Shown in pieces: positions 35,296-45,256 of a DNA stretch of 64,000 nt. Made by a program: the position numbers and the translations under genes. The notes beneath the pieces are model-generated. The model searched no databases. It saw only the letters and a list, made by a program, of their open reading frames with translations, and was not told the DNA's origin. The stretch lies in the NCBI RefSeq assembly GCF_024529975.1, contig NZ_AP024898.1, forward strand, positions 1 to 64,000, given 5' to 3'. How positions within the stretch are numbered: the first letter of the stretch is position 1; the number at the start of each line of letters is the position of its first letter. Origin of the DNA: Vibrio quintilis. GTDB taxonomy: Bacteria > Pseudomonadota > Gammaproteobacteria > Enterobacterales > Vibrionaceae.

Positions 35296-35733
35296 ATGTC
35301 TTACGTTGCACCTGAAGAGGTTGCATTTGGCGTCGGCTTCTTTGAACGACTGGAAGCCGGCGATAAACCTGCGTCTCTGACGCAGGGACCAGATGCCGAT
35401 GACGTGCTCTACTCGATTAAGCGGAATGTTTCTAATTTACTGAATACGCGCGTGGGAGGAGCTCAGAGTGCACCGGATTTGGGGTTAGTTGATTTTAATG
35501 ACGCCACTCTGGAAACTCTGGATCTTTCAGTCAGAATCCGTTTAGCCATAGAGCAATGTTTGAATCAATATGAGCCACGGTTAAAAAATATTGTGGTGAC
35601 ATCAGAGAAAGATAATTTTAATCCACTGAGCCTTAGGTTCAGCATCGTTGCAGAAGTGAATACAAGTGCGATTCACAATACAGTGAAGCTGAGTTTGTTG
35701 CTGGATCAAAATCGTCAGTATCGAGTGTATTAA
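35296..35733 (+). CDS. tssE: T6SS baseplate protein TssE (gp25-like)
   Basis: A 145-residue protein with the phage T4 gp25/GPW fold, including the SIKRNVSNLLNTRVGG region and the EPR motif (QYEPRLKNIVV) that is typical of TssE. It nucleates the sheath on the baseplate with TssF, TssG and TssK. It starts 1 bp after tssC and ends 3 bp before tssF, so expression is coupled. Confidence 0.94.
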   Translation: MSYVAPEEVAFGVGFFERLEAGDKPASLTQGPDADDVLYSIKRNVSNLLNTRVGGAQSAPDLGLVDFNDATLETLDLSVRIRLAIEQCLNQYEPRLKNIVVTSEKDNFNPLSLRFSIVAEVNTSAIHNTVKLSLLLDQNRQYRVY

Positions 35734-35736
35734 TAC

Positions 35737-37509
35737 ATGGCACAAGATAAGTATTTTCGGGAAGAACTTTCATTTTTGAAAGAGCAGGGAAAACATTTTA
35801 CTGAGGTTCATCCTCAGTTGTCTCGTTTTCTGCATGGTCAGGTTACCGACCCTGATGTTGAGCGTTTGCTGGAAGGTTTTGCATTTCTGACGGCGCGTTT
35901 GAGAGAAAAAGTTGAAGATGAATTTCCTGAATTAACCCATTCACTGATTAACATGCTTTGGCCGAACTATCTTCGTCCGGTTCCCAGCATGAGTATCATC
36001 GCATTTGAACCCAAATCAAGTGTGAGCGAAAAGCATGTGATCAAATCCGGGGTTCAGCTTGATAGTGCCAGAGATGTATTAGGCACAACGTGTCATTTCC
36101 GTACATGCCGGGATGTTTCGCTGTTTCCGCTTGTCATTGAAGGAATTACCTCTCATCACACCCGTGAATCGAGTACGGTGAATATTTCATTGATGATGCA
36201 GGGGGAAATGTCAGTCGGTGAAGCACTGGTTGATAGTTTAAGGTTTTATCTGGGTGGTGATCTCTACAGCGCACAAACGCTTTATCTGTGGCTGAATCAC
36301 AATTTGGATAAGATTGTGATTGATGTTGACGGAACTGAATTTAGTGTTCCGGGAGATGCTCTGAAATCTGTAGGTTTTTCAGGTGAGGATGCATTATTAC
36401 CTTATCCAAAGAATGTTTATGAAGGGTACCGGATTCTTCAGGAATATCTGTCGTTTCCACAAGCGTTCCATTTTATTGATGTATTTTCTTTGGATAAAGT
36501 GATTCCTTCGTCAGTACGTGGTCGTATGACGATGAAAATTCGTTTTTCAAAGACATTACCAACGGATGTCCGAATCAACGAAGAGAGTTTTCAGCTTTAT
36601 TGTGCGCCGATTATTAATCTGTTCGAACATGATGCAGATCCGATTGATCTGACGGGTAAACAGTCTGAATACCGGATTATTCCATCGAGCCGCTATCCTT
36701 CTCATTATGAAGTGTTTAGTGTCGATGGTGTGTATGGCTGGCAGGATAAAACTCAGGACAGTCAGAGAATTCGTGGTGAGAAACGGGTTTATCACCCTTT
36801 TGAGAGTTTCCAGCATCAGGTGGAACGGGTCCGTAACCGCCAGGTTTTGTATTACAGAACCCGGGTAAAAGATAGTATTCGTGGCGATGGGTTTGACTCG
36901 TTCGTTTCCTTTATACGAGGAGATGAAACGCGATCGATCGATGTCGACGAAGCGGTTTCTATTCAGTTGACCTGTACGAACCGGTTATTACCCATAGAAC
37001 TGGGTGTTGGAGAAATTTGTCAGCCGACAGATACTTCACCCGATTTTGTCACCTTCAAAAATATAACGATCCCATCGCAGCCACTGCGACCAGTGCTTGA
37101 TGGTAGTTTGCTTTGGGGGCTGATTTCAAACCTCTCACTGAACTATCTCTCTCTGCTATCTAAAGATGCACTGAGTAGTGTATTGCGTGCTTATGATTTC
37201 AGAGCTTTAGTTGACAGGCAGGCGGAACGGGTTGCGAAGAAGCGCCTGGCCGGAATCATTGATATTAAATCAAAGCCTGTTGATAAGTTATTGAGAGGAT
37301 TACCGGTTCGGGGATTGCAATCCGAAATTATGATTGATCAGACTGGGTTTGGTTCAGAAGGTGAGTTGTATCTGTTTGGTCGGGTTTTGAGTCACTTTTT
37401 TGCGTTGTATGCCAACATTAATTCTTTCCACGAACTGATTTTGGTCAATGTTAGTAATAATGAGAAGTATACATGGGGAACCCGGATCGGAATGCAGCCC
37501 TTGATCTAG
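35737..37509 (+). CDS. tssF: T6SS baseplate protein TssF (VasA)
   Basis: A 590-residue TssF. The N-terminus YFREELSFLKEQGKHFTEVHP and the following DPDVERLLEGFAFLTARLR are signature sequences of the family, as is EFPELTHSLINMLWPNYLRP. It is the large wedge component that binds TssG and TssE. Its 3' end overlaps the tssG start by 37 bp. Confidence 0.96.
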   Translation: MAQDKYFREELSFLKEQGKHFTEVHPQLSRFLHGQVTDPDVERLLEGFAFLTARLREKVEDEFPELTHSLINMLWPNYLRPVPSMSIIAFEPKSSVSEKHVIKSGVQLDSARDVLGTTCHFRTCRDVSLFPLVIEGITSHHTRESSTVNISLMMQGEMSVGEALVDSLRFYLGGDLYSAQTLYLWLNHNLDKIVIDVDGTEFSVPGDALKSVGFSGEDALLPYPKNVYEGYRILQEYLSFPQAFHFIDVFSLDKVIPSSVRGRMTMKIRFSKTLPTDVRINEESFQLYCAPIINLFEHDADPIDLTGKQSEYRIIPSSRYPSHYEVFSVDGVYGWQDKTQDSQRIRGEKRVYHPFESFQHQVERVRNRQVLYYRTRVKDSIRGDGFDSFVSFIRGDETRSIDVDEAVSIQLTCTNRLLPIELGVGEICQPTDTSPDFVTFKNITIPSQPLRPVLDGSLLWGLISNLSLNYLSLLSKDALSSVLRAYDFRALVDRQAERVAKKRLAGIIDIKSKPVDKLLRGLPVRGLQSEIMIDQTGFGSEGELYLFGRVLSHFFALYANINSFHELILVNVSNNEKYTWGTRIGMQPLI

Positions 37510-38480
37510 AGGGTGAGCAAAAAGAATGTCAGTTGCCTGAGCGGGTCAGGTCATATAACTTTTTCCAGCTTGTGGAGCTGTTGCAGCAGCTACAGGATAC
37601 AAATCCGGAAGACGAAAACTGGGAAATGTTGTGCAGTTTGCTGTTTAGTGCAAACCCAAGCCTGGGTTTTTCTCCGGCTGATGTGACTGATTTGACCCGT
37701 TTTGACGACGATCATCTGGTTTTACAGACAAACTTTTTTGGTTTGACGGGGGCTCAGTCACCATTACCGGGATTTATTCTGGAGCAACTGGTTGAAGAAG
37801 AAAGTGGCGGCTTTCGTCGGCCTTTTCTGGATTTCTTTAATAACCGGCTGATCACCCTGGTTTATCGTGTCTGGCGTAAATATCGCTATTATGTCCGTTT
37901 TCAGGATGATGCTCAGGATCAGTTTTCGCAGCAATTATTTGCGCTGGTTGGATTAGCTGATCCTGACCTGCGCGGCGATACACCAATTAACTGGTGTAAG
38001 ATGCTTGCTTATGCGGGGGTTCTGGCAGGAAGAAGTCGCTCTCCGCAAGTGGTTGCCGGGATCATCGCACACTGCTTTGATTTGGAAGATGTCACCATCC
38101 GGCAGTGGGAAAAACGGAAAGTTGCGATTAATCCTGAGCAGCAATTTTGTCTTGGCAAGCAAAATGGTCAGTTAGGCATGGATAGTGTTGTTGGTGAATC
38201 TGTCATGGACTGCAATGGTAAGTTTGTTGTTTGTGTCAAAGGTTTATCCCGTGAGCGTTTTACAGATTTTCTTCCGATTGGAAAGGAATTTCAGCCGTTA
38301 TGTAAGCTGGTTGAATTCATTCTCAGGGAGCAAATGGCATACGATATTGAATTATCTCTGGATGAGAACGAAATTCCGGAACTTTGTTTGAATTCTGAAC
38401 AAGGTGTGGCATTAGGCTGGTACTCATTCCTGGGGAATAAGAATCTGAATAACAATGTGCTGATACAAGTAAGGCAGTAA
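37473..38480 (+). CDS. tssG: T6SS baseplate protein TssG (VasB)
   Basis: A 335-residue TssG with FFQLVELLQQL near residue 30 and the GLTGAQSPLPGF motif near 90, both typical. It partners TssF in the baseplate wedge. The ATG at 37473 lies inside tssF with GAGAAG 5 bp before it; the overlap suggests translational coupling. Confidence 0.94.
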   Translation: MGNPDRNAALDLEGEQKECQLPERVRSYNFFQLVELLQQLQDTNPEDENWEMLCSLLFSANPSLGFSPADVTDLTRFDDDHLVLQTNFFGLTGAQSPLPGFILEQLVEEESGGFRRPFLDFFNNRLITLVYRVWRKYRYYVRFQDDAQDQFSQQLFALVGLADPDLRGDTPINWCKMLAYAGVLAGRSRSPQVVAGIIAHCFDLEDVTIRQWEKRKVAINPEQQFCLGKQNGQLGMDSVVGESVMDCNGKFVVCVKGLSRERFTDFLPIGKEFQPLCKLVEFILREQMAYDIELSLDENEIPELCLNSEQGVALGWYSFLGNKNLNNNVLIQVRQ

Positions 38481-38483
38481 AGT

Positions 38484-39992
38484 ATGACGATAGAAGAACA
38501 GCCTTTACTCAATATGGTTGTCGTGAACGTACAGTTGCTTGAGTCTGGTTTGACACCTCAGTCAGCCTGGACACCGGATGGTGGTCGTATTGGGACCTCT
38601 GTGGATAGCTTTTGGCGGCTGACAGATAAGAATGGCAACATCCAACCGAATCATGCTCAGATTGAAACGATTGACGGGGCTTTCTGCCTGCGGGATCTGA
38701 GTGGCGAAACTTATGTGAATGGTTCTTTGATGCCTTTAGGCAACGGAAAACTGGCGAAGTTAGAAAACAAAGATGAGGTTCAAATCGGACCTTATAAAAT
38801 CCGGGTTTATCTGGGCCAGAATATCAAAGAAGACATGGCATCCAACCACGTTCTGGAACAAATGTTTGACAGTAATCAGGATACATTGTTAGCGGATGAT
38901 AACGGTGAAGCTGAGCTGTTAGGTGTTTCAACAGAGCAAACCGGGGTGATTGATCCGTTGTTAGCACTCGAAGAAACAATGGTGAAAGTCGAAGATGACA
39001 GCAACGCTTTGATCGAAGGTGTGGAAGAAGAACCTGAGGCTGATGAAATAGAAGAACAACGTATTCTATCTTCTGAAGGTTATGAGTCTCAGAATAAAAC
39101 GCTGCAGGAAACTCAGCAGGAAGATGGGGAATATGACATGACTTCCTCCATCAGCCTGAAGAAAATTTTTAGTTTTGCCGGTTTTAATAAAACCGGCAAA
39201 AAGTCAAAACAACGATCTTTACGGCATCAGACTTCTGAGAAGACAAATGAGCCAGTAAATAACAATTTAAATGCAACAGATTCAAACCAATCAGAGGGCT
39301 ATGGAATGGATGAAAATGTACTGGATCTTCTTGAAGAAGAAGTAGCAAAAAGTATGGTGTCAAAACCCGCTCAGTCTGAAGCCGGAAAACATTACGGGCA
39401 GCATCTTTTAACCGGGCCGATGCTGGATGGTCTGGGTGTCAATTTCCTGAATGATCAGGATATGGAAAAAATGCATTTCCTGTCAGAGGAAATTGGCCAG
39501 TCGCTTCAGTCATGTATTAAAGGATTACTGGAACTTCATCGTCAGGTTGATCATGGCCGGTTTGAAATGCTGAACCGCAATTTGCAACCCATTGAAGATA
39601 ACCCGTTGAGATTGGGTCTTTCTTATGAAGAGACGCTGAAAACATTGTATGACTCAGATAAGAGTCTGGTGCATCTCTCCGCGCCGGCAGCGATTGCTGA
39701 AAGTTTAAAGAATATTCAGGATCACAATGATGCTGTATTACATGCCACGACAGAAGCACTACAACAAATTCTGGCGGCATTTTCTCCACAGGTTTTGTTG
39801 CGCCGTTTCAATAACTACAAGCGTCTGCATGAAGTGCACAATGAATCCGAGGAAGCCTGGGCATGGAATATGTACAGCAATTATTATCAGGAACTGACTT
39901 CAAACCGTCAGAAAGGTTTTGAGAAGCTTTTCTGGGAAATCTTTGAGCAGGCATACGATAAGAAAATCCGAGAAAAACAACTGGAGTTCTGA
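38484..39992 (+). CDS. T6SS FHA-domain protein (VasC/TagH)
   Basis: 502 residues. An N-terminal forkhead-associated domain (about 10-110; GRIGTSVDSFWRL, NHAQIETIDGAFCLRDLS, YVNG) should bind a phosphothreonine partner. A long acidic, low-complexity linker (about 115-270) follows, and then a C-terminal T6SS-specific helical domain. No PpkA kinase or PppA phosphatase gene lies in the cluster, so the partner must be elsewhere or binding may be phosphorylation-independent. It sits between tssG and tssJ as vasC does in V. cholerae. Confidence 0.9.
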   Translation: MTIEEQPLLNMVVVNVQLLESGLTPQSAWTPDGGRIGTSVDSFWRLTDKNGNIQPNHAQIETIDGAFCLRDLSGETYVNGSLMPLGNGKLAKLENKDEVQIGPYKIRVYLGQNIKEDMASNHVLEQMFDSNQDTLLADDNGEAELLGVSTEQTGVIDPLLALEETMVKVEDDSNALIEGVEEEPEADEIEEQRILSSEGYESQNKTLQETQQEDGEYDMTSSISLKKIFSFAGFNKTGKKSKQRSLRHQTSEKTNEPVNNNLNATDSNQSEGYGMDENVLDLLEEEVAKSMVSKPAQSEAGKHYGQHLLTGPMLDGLGVNFLNDQDMEKMHFLSEEIGQSLQSCIKGLLELHRQVDHGRFEMLNRNLQPIEDNPLRLGLSYEETLKTLYDSDKSLVHLSAPAAIAESLKNIQDHNDAVLHATTEALQQILAAFSPQVLLRRFNNYKRLHEVHNESEEAWAWNMYSNYYQELTSNRQKGFEKLFWEIFEQAYDKKIREKQLEF

Positions 39993-39994
39993 CT

Positions 39995-40486
39995 GTGAAA
40001 AAACTGGCTTTTATAGTGTTGGTTTTAACGATGTTGTCGGCTTGTAGTAGTGGTGGTGATGATCCTTCTGAAAACTATAATCCGGCTCAGGAGCCGACAG
40101 AAGTGACATTTAGTATGGTCATTGATGATGGCGTCAATCCGAATATCTGGGGTGAGGCTTCACCGGTAGAAGTACAGGTATTTGAGTTAGAAGACGACTC
40201 GATGTTCATGTCAGCCGATTATGATGCAATTAAAGAAGATTATAAAAAGGCGCTGCGAAGTAATTTTGTCCGGGACTATGACTATGTCCTGATGCCCGGG
40301 CAGTTTAAGTTTGTCGACCAAATCCACCTATCTCCGGATACACACTATATTGGCGTGATGGCTCACTTTGCCGAACCGGAAGTCAGTGAATGGAAGAAAG
40401 CAGTCAAAGTTCTGAACAAAGGACGTAAGTACCATTTGCTTATGTACTTTAAAGATTACGATGTTAAATTAAAAAGAGTGGAATAG
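39995..40486 (+). CDS. tssJ: T6SS outer-membrane lipoprotein TssJ (VasD)
   Basis: 163 residues starting at GTG, with a lipoprotein signal (lipobox LSAC, Cys at about 18). The mature transthyretin-like beta domain includes SPVEVQVFELEDDSMFMSAD. It anchors the TssJLM membrane complex to the outer membrane and binds TssM. It starts 2 bp after the FHA gene. Confidence 0.92.
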   Translation: MKKLAFIVLVLTMLSACSSGGDDPSENYNPAQEPTEVTFSMVIDDGVNPNIWGEASPVEVQVFELEDDSMFMSADYDAIKEDYKKALRSNFVRDYDYVLMPGQFKFVDQIHLSPDTHYIGVMAHFAEPEVSEWKKAVKVLNKGRKYHLLMYFKDYDVKLKRVE

Positions 40487-40491
40487 TTGAG

Positions 40492-41826
40492 ATGTTTGCC
40501 CGTAACCGTGTCATCTGGAATGAAGGTCTTTTTATAAAACCTCAGCATTTCCAACAGCAGCAACGGCACACCGAATATTATATTGATGAGCGAATGAACA
40601 CTGTCAGTCGTTATCTGTATGGTGTGGCTGACCTGACTTTAAACCCTGAATATCTTGCATTTGGTCGAATTGCGATTGAACGTGCCACCGGTGTGATGCC
40701 TGATGGAACTGTATTCAATATCCCTCAGGAAGACGCAATGCCGGAGCCATTGGAGATTCAGGGTGAATCTGTTGCCAATCAACTTGTTTATCTGGCGCTG
40801 CCATTACGAACCGAAGCATTGATGGAAGTGACCTGGCCGGAAGAACGCGGTTCAGGCCGCTATGTCAGTCGCCGGATGGATATTCGTGATGTGCAGAGCA
40901 TGCAGGGGGATACAACGACAATTAACGTTGCACCTGTTTGTATGCAACTCATGCTTGAATCAGAAGATCGCAGTTCTTATGCATCTTTTGCCATCGCCCG
41001 GATTCAGGAAAAGCGGCCTGATGGCAGTGTGGTGTTGGATCCTGAATTTATCCCTTGTCATATCAATTCATCGGTCAATGTTGCCCTTCACCGTGTGGTG
41101 ACTGAAATGGCCGGTCTGATGTTGGAGCGGGCCAGAAATATCGCGCAGCGTATCAGTTCTCCAAGCCAGGGCGCTGTGGCGGATGTCTCTGACTTTATGT
41201 TGCTTCAGGCTCTAAACCGTATGCAGCCGCAAATGGAGCATCTGGCGAAATTGCGCAGTTTGCATCCGGAGCGTCTCTTTGAGTGTCTTGCCTGCGTTTG
41301 TGGTGAACTGTCCACATTTACTGATGAGAGCCGTTTACCACCGTCGATTCCGGTTTATAACCATGACATGCCTTCGGACTGTTTTATGGAATTGATCCGG
41401 TATCTGAGACAGAGCCTGAGTGTGGTTCTTGAACCACGCGCTGTGTCGATTCAGCTGGATAAACGTAAGTATGGTCTGATGGTCGCACCAATCCACGATA
41501 AGGTGTTGATGGAAGATGCCGACTTTATCATTGCTGTGAAAGCGAAAATGCCTCTGGACGAGTTGCGCCGGGTATTTGTTCAGCAGACCAAAGTGGCTTC
41601 AGTCGAGAAAATCAGAGAACTTATCTCATTACAATTACCAGGCATTCCATTGGTTGCCCTTCCTGTTGCACCACGACAGCTGCCATATCATGCCGGGTAC
41701 ACTTACTATCAATTAGATAAATCAAGTTCAGCATGGTCAATGCTGCATCAGGCCAGTGGATTCGCATTCCACGTAGCTGCTGCATTTGAAGACCTTGATT
41801 TACAATTCTGGGCAATAAGGAGTTAA
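40492..41826 (+). CDS. tssK: T6SS baseplate adaptor TssK (VasE)
   Basis: A 444-residue TssK. The start VIWNEGLFIKPQHFQQQQRH is diagnostic, with the shoulder, neck and head domains of the receptor-binding-like trimer following. It links the baseplate to the TssL/TssM membrane complex. GAG lies just before the ATG, and the gene is 5 bp after tssJ and 2 bp before tssL. Confidence 0.96.
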   Translation: MFARNRVIWNEGLFIKPQHFQQQQRHTEYYIDERMNTVSRYLYGVADLTLNPEYLAFGRIAIERATGVMPDGTVFNIPQEDAMPEPLEIQGESVANQLVYLALPLRTEALMEVTWPEERGSGRYVSRRMDIRDVQSMQGDTTTINVAPVCMQLMLESEDRSSYASFAIARIQEKRPDGSVVLDPEFIPCHINSSVNVALHRVVTEMAGLMLERARNIAQRISSPSQGAVADVSDFMLLQALNRMQPQMEHLAKLRSLHPERLFECLACVCGELSTFTDESRLPPSIPVYNHDMPSDCFMELIRYLRQSLSVVLEPRAVSIQLDKRKYGLMVAPIHDKVLMEDADFIIAVKAKMPLDELRRVFVQQTKVASVEKIRELISLQLPGIPLVALPVAPRQLPYHAGYTYYQLDKSSSAWSMLHQASGFAFHVAAAFEDLDLQFWAIRS

Positions 41827-41828
41827 TT

Positions 41829-42602
41829 GTGGAGCAGGAAAATAATTCTAAGCCGCTTAACAACTTACTGTTTGATAATGTTGAAAATATCGATCGGGAT
41901 CAGGACTATTGGTTCAAATTACGGGGCGATAATCCTAATGTGCTGATCGATGCTGCAACGCCTCTGTTTGGTTTGTCATTGCGGGTTCGCGGATTAACGA
42001 GCTGCCCGAACATTGAACAAATTTACAATCAGACGATAGAAGAAATTAAAGCCATCGAAATCGAATTGAGTGAGAAAGGCTTTGAGAACGCTGTTGTGAT
42101 GGCATACCGCTATATTCTGTGTACATTTCTTGATGAAGCAGTCATGGGATCTGAGTGGGGTGCTTCCAGCATCTGGGCATCACATTCGATGTTATCCCGT
42201 TTTCATAATGAAACCTGGGGCGGTGAGAAAGTGTATACCATTCTTGCCCGTCTGGAAGGTGAGCCAAAACGCTATCAGCCCTTATTAGAATTTATTTACT
42301 ACTGCCTGATTCTCGGGTTTGAAGGCAAGTACCGCGTCATGGTGAATGGTCATAACGAACGTGAACGGGTGATCAGTCATTTACATGACCTGTTAACCAC
42401 TTTAGAAGAACCCCAAATTAAACCATTGTCTCAGGCAAATCAGCATGTTGTTGATGCGAAATATCGTTTAAATCGCCAACTGCCTGTCTGGTCGGTTTTT
42501 GTCGGATTTGCTGTGTTGTGGGCTGGTGTCTTTTTAGGCTACACCTGGCTACTTCATGAAAAATCGTCTGACGTTATTAATCAGTTAACGCAACTTCTTT
42601 AA
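41829..42602 (+). CDS. tssL: T6SS inner-membrane protein TssL (DotU/VasF)
   Basis: A 257-residue DotU-family protein starting at GTG. The cytoplasmic helical hook (PLFGLSLRVRGL, YILCTFLDEAVMGSEWG, NETWGGEKVYTILARL) is followed by one C-terminal membrane helix (about 222-245). There is no peptidoglycan-binding OmpA-like extension, so cell-wall anchoring must come from another protein. It is part of the TssJLM complex. Confidence 0.94.
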   Translation: MEQENNSKPLNNLLFDNVENIDRDQDYWFKLRGDNPNVLIDAATPLFGLSLRVRGLTSCPNIEQIYNQTIEEIKAIEIELSEKGFENAVVMAYRYILCTFLDEAVMGSEWGASSIWASHSMLSRFHNETWGGEKVYTILARLEGEPKRYQPLLEFIYYCLILGFEGKYRVMVNGHNERERVISHLHDLLTTLEEPQIKPLSQANQHVVDAKYRLNRQLPVWSVFVGFAVLWAGVFLGYTWLLHEKSSDVINQLTQLL

Positions 42603-42627
42603 TTAATTTTTAGGCTAGGTGATTACT

Positions 42628-45255
42628 GTGATTCGAATTGAATTACCCACTCTTATCTCGAAACTAAATCAGCAGAGCAAGCTGGCACTGGAACAGGCGG
42701 CTTCACTTTGTATTGAACGTCAGCATCCTGAAGTGACTCTGGAACATTATCTTGATGTATTAATCGATAATCCACTTTCTGATTTTCGTGTGATTCTGAA
42801 GCAGGCCAATATTGATTTTGAGCGTGTGAAACAAGCCATTGCAAGTACTTACTCGCGTGAACATGTTTTAGACACCTACCCTGCATTTTCTCCGCTACTG
42901 GTTGAGTTGCTACAGGAAGCCTGGTTGCTTTCTACCACAGAGCTCGATCAGCATGAGTTGCGTTCCGGCGCAATTTTCCTGGCTGCAATCACCCGGGTGG
43001 ATCGTTACCTGTCTGCGCCATTGATTTCATTATTTGATTCAATCAACCGCGAAAATCTTAAGAAAAACTTTGCTGCAGTTGTCACTGACTCTTCTGAAAC
43101 AGAAGTGGAAACCACATCAGCAGCGGGGAAAGCCGCAGGTAATATGCTGCAGCAGGAAGCGAATTCTCCGCTGCAAAAATATTGTACGAATGTCACTGAA
43201 CAAGCTCGTCAGGGAGAGTTAGATCCCGTACTTTGCCGTGAAGACGAACTGAATCTGATGGTTGATATCCTCTGCCGTCGCCGTAAAAACAACCCGATTA
43301 TTGTTGGTGACGCTGGTGTTGGTAAAAGTGCCATGATCGAAGGGCTGGCTTTGCGGGTATTTGCCGGTAAAGTGCCTGATCAGCTGAAAAATGTTGAAGT
43401 CATGGCCTTAGATTTAGGCTTACTGCAAGCCGGTGCGTCAGTGAAAGGTGAATTTGAAAAGCGTTTGAAAGGCGTGATTGATGCGATTAAAGCAGCACCA
43501 AGCCCGATTATTCTGTTTATTGATGAAGCGCATACTTTGATTGGTGCCGGTAATCAGGAAGGCGGTGCGGATGCTGCGAACCTGTTAAAGCCTGCTCTGG
43601 CCCGGGGTGAACTCAGTACTGTTGCAGCGACAACATGGAAAGAATACAAAAAGTATTTTGAAAAAGATCCTGCGTTGACCCGTCGTTTCCAGCTGGTCAA
43701 ACTGGATGAACCTTCTGTTGATCAAGCTGTTGATATTTTGCGCGGTCTGAATAGTGTGTATGAAAAATCGCATGGTGTATTGATTACGGATGAAGCACTG
43801 AAATGTGCCGCCGAACTTTCCGCCCGGTATATTTCAGGTCGTCAACTGCCGGATAAAGCAATCGATGTACTGGATACCGCATGTGCCCGGATTGCGATTC
43901 ATTTAACCACACCGCCGAAGCGACTGGCTCTGTTAGAGAATAACTGCCATCAGCGCCAGCTTGAAATTGATATGCTTGAACGGGCTCAGTTCCTCGGTCA
44001 GGACTATGAAGAAAAACGACTTGAAGAGCTGAGACTGCAGGAAACTGATGACGAAGCCGAGAAAGAAAGCTTGCTGGCCTGCTGGGAAGAGCAAAAATCT
44101 CTGGTCGAAAATATCATCGAATTGCGTGGTCAGCTGATGGAATTCTCCGGACAGGAAGAGATTTCTGAAGAAGAGATGGATTCTCTTGAAACGCTCAAAG
44201 CCGAGTTAAAAGAGAAGTACGACGAACTCGATGATATTCCGCATGATCAACGCCTGATTCATCCGCAAGTTGATGTCAATCAGATTGCAGAAGTGATTGC
44301 CGACTGGACGGGTGTTCCGGTTGATCAAATGAATACTGATGAACTGCATAAAATCACCAACCTGACCTCAATCTTAGGTGAAGCGATTAAAGGTCAGGAT
44401 ATGGCGATTGAGCGTGTGCACCGCCATTTACTGACAGCCAGAGCGGATCTTCGTCGCCCGGGTCGTCCGAAAGGGGCTTTCCTGCTGGTGGGTCCAAGTG
44501 GTGTCGGTAAAACGGAGACCGTCATTCAGCTTGCAGAGCAACTTTATGGTGGTCAGCAATTCCTGACGACAATTAATATGTCTGAATATCAGGAAAAACA
44601 TACGGTTTCCCGCTTAATCGGTTCTCCACCGGGATATGTTGGTTACGGTGAAGGGGGTGTCCTGACGGAAGCAATCCGTAAAATGCCTTATTCCGTTGTG
44701 CTGCTGGATGAAGTGGAAAAAGCGCACCCTGAAGTACTGAATATTTTCTATCAGGGCTTTGATAAAGGTGAAATTGCTGATGGGGAAGGCCGGATTATTG
44801 ACTGTAAAAATGTCGTCTTCTTCCTGACATCAAACCTGGGTTATCAAACGATTGTTGATTATGCGGATCAACCAAAGTTAATCAGTGAAAGATTGTATCC
44901 TGAGCTGTCTGATTTCTTCAAGCCGGCGCTTCTGGCCCGTATGGAAGTCATTCCTTACCTGCCGCTGAAGAAAGAAGTTCTGGCTGAAATTGTTCAGGCG
45001 AAACTGAAACGTCTTGAAAATCTGTTTAAAGAGCGTTATTCCGCTGAAGTTGAGATTGATGAATCTCTGATTGAGGAAATTCTCAAACGGGCAACACGCT
45101 CTGAAAATGGTGCAAGGATGCTTGAAGCGATTATTGAGGGGCAGTTGCTGCCGCCGGTTTCATTAGCGTTGCTGAATAAGCTGGCTGAAAGAGCTGACGT
45201 TAATCGTGTCTACCTTGGTGCACAAGACGGAGAGTTTATCGGAGAGGTTGAATAA
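42628..45255 (+). CDS. clpV: T6SS sheath-recycling ATPase ClpV
   Basis: An 875-residue Hsp100/ClpB-type ATPase. The N-terminal sheath-binding domain is followed by AAA1 with Walker [11 protein letters not shown] and Walker [17 protein letters not shown] shortened middle coiled coil (about 410-530) precedes AAA2 with [11 protein letters not shown] and [14 protein letters not shown]. It disassembles contracted TssBC sheaths. The GTG at 42628 (MIRIELPTL, as in other ClpV proteins) is preferred because AGGT lies 7 bp before it; a GTG at 42619 is in frame. Confidence 0.96.
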   Translation: MIRIELPTLISKLNQQSKLALEQAASLCIERQHPEVTLEHYLDVLIDNPLSDFRVILKQANIDFERVKQAIASTYSREHVLDTYPAFSPLLVELLQEAWLLSTTELDQHELRSGAIFLAAITRVDRYLSAPLISLFDSINRENLKKNFAAVVTDSSETEVETTSAAGKAAGNMLQQEANSPLQKYCTNVTEQARQGELDPVLCREDELNLMVDILCRRRKNNPIIVGDAGVGKSAMIEGLALRVFAGKVPDQLKNVEVMALDLGLLQAGASVKGEFEKRLKGVIDAIKAAPSPIILFIDEAHTLIGAGNQEGGADAANLLKPALARGELSTVAATTWKEYKKYFEKDPALTRRFQLVKLDEPSVDQAVDILRGLNSVYEKSHGVLITDEALKCAAELSARYISGRQLPDKAIDVLDTACARIAIHLTTPPKRLALLENNCHQRQLEIDMLERAQFLGQDYEEKRLEELRLQETDDEAEKESLLACWEEQKSLVENIIELRGQLMEFSGQEEISEEEMDSLETLKAELKEKYDELDDIPHDQRLIHPQVDVNQIAEVIADWTGVPVDQMNTDELHKITNLTSILGEAIKGQDMAIERVHRHLLTARADLRRPGRPKGAFLLVGPSGVGKTETVIQLAEQLYGGQQFLTTINMSEYQEKHTVSRLIGSPPGYVGYGEGGVLTEAIRKMPYSVVLLDEVEKAHPEVLNIFYQGFDKGEIADGEGRIIDCKNVVFFLTSNLGYQTIVDYADQPKLISERLYPELSDFFKPALLARMEVIPYLPLKKEVLAEIVQAKLKRLENLFKERYSAEVEIDESLIEEILKRATRSENGARMLEAIIEGQLLPPVSLALLNKLAERADVNRVYLGAQDGEFIGEVE

Positions 45256-45256
45256 G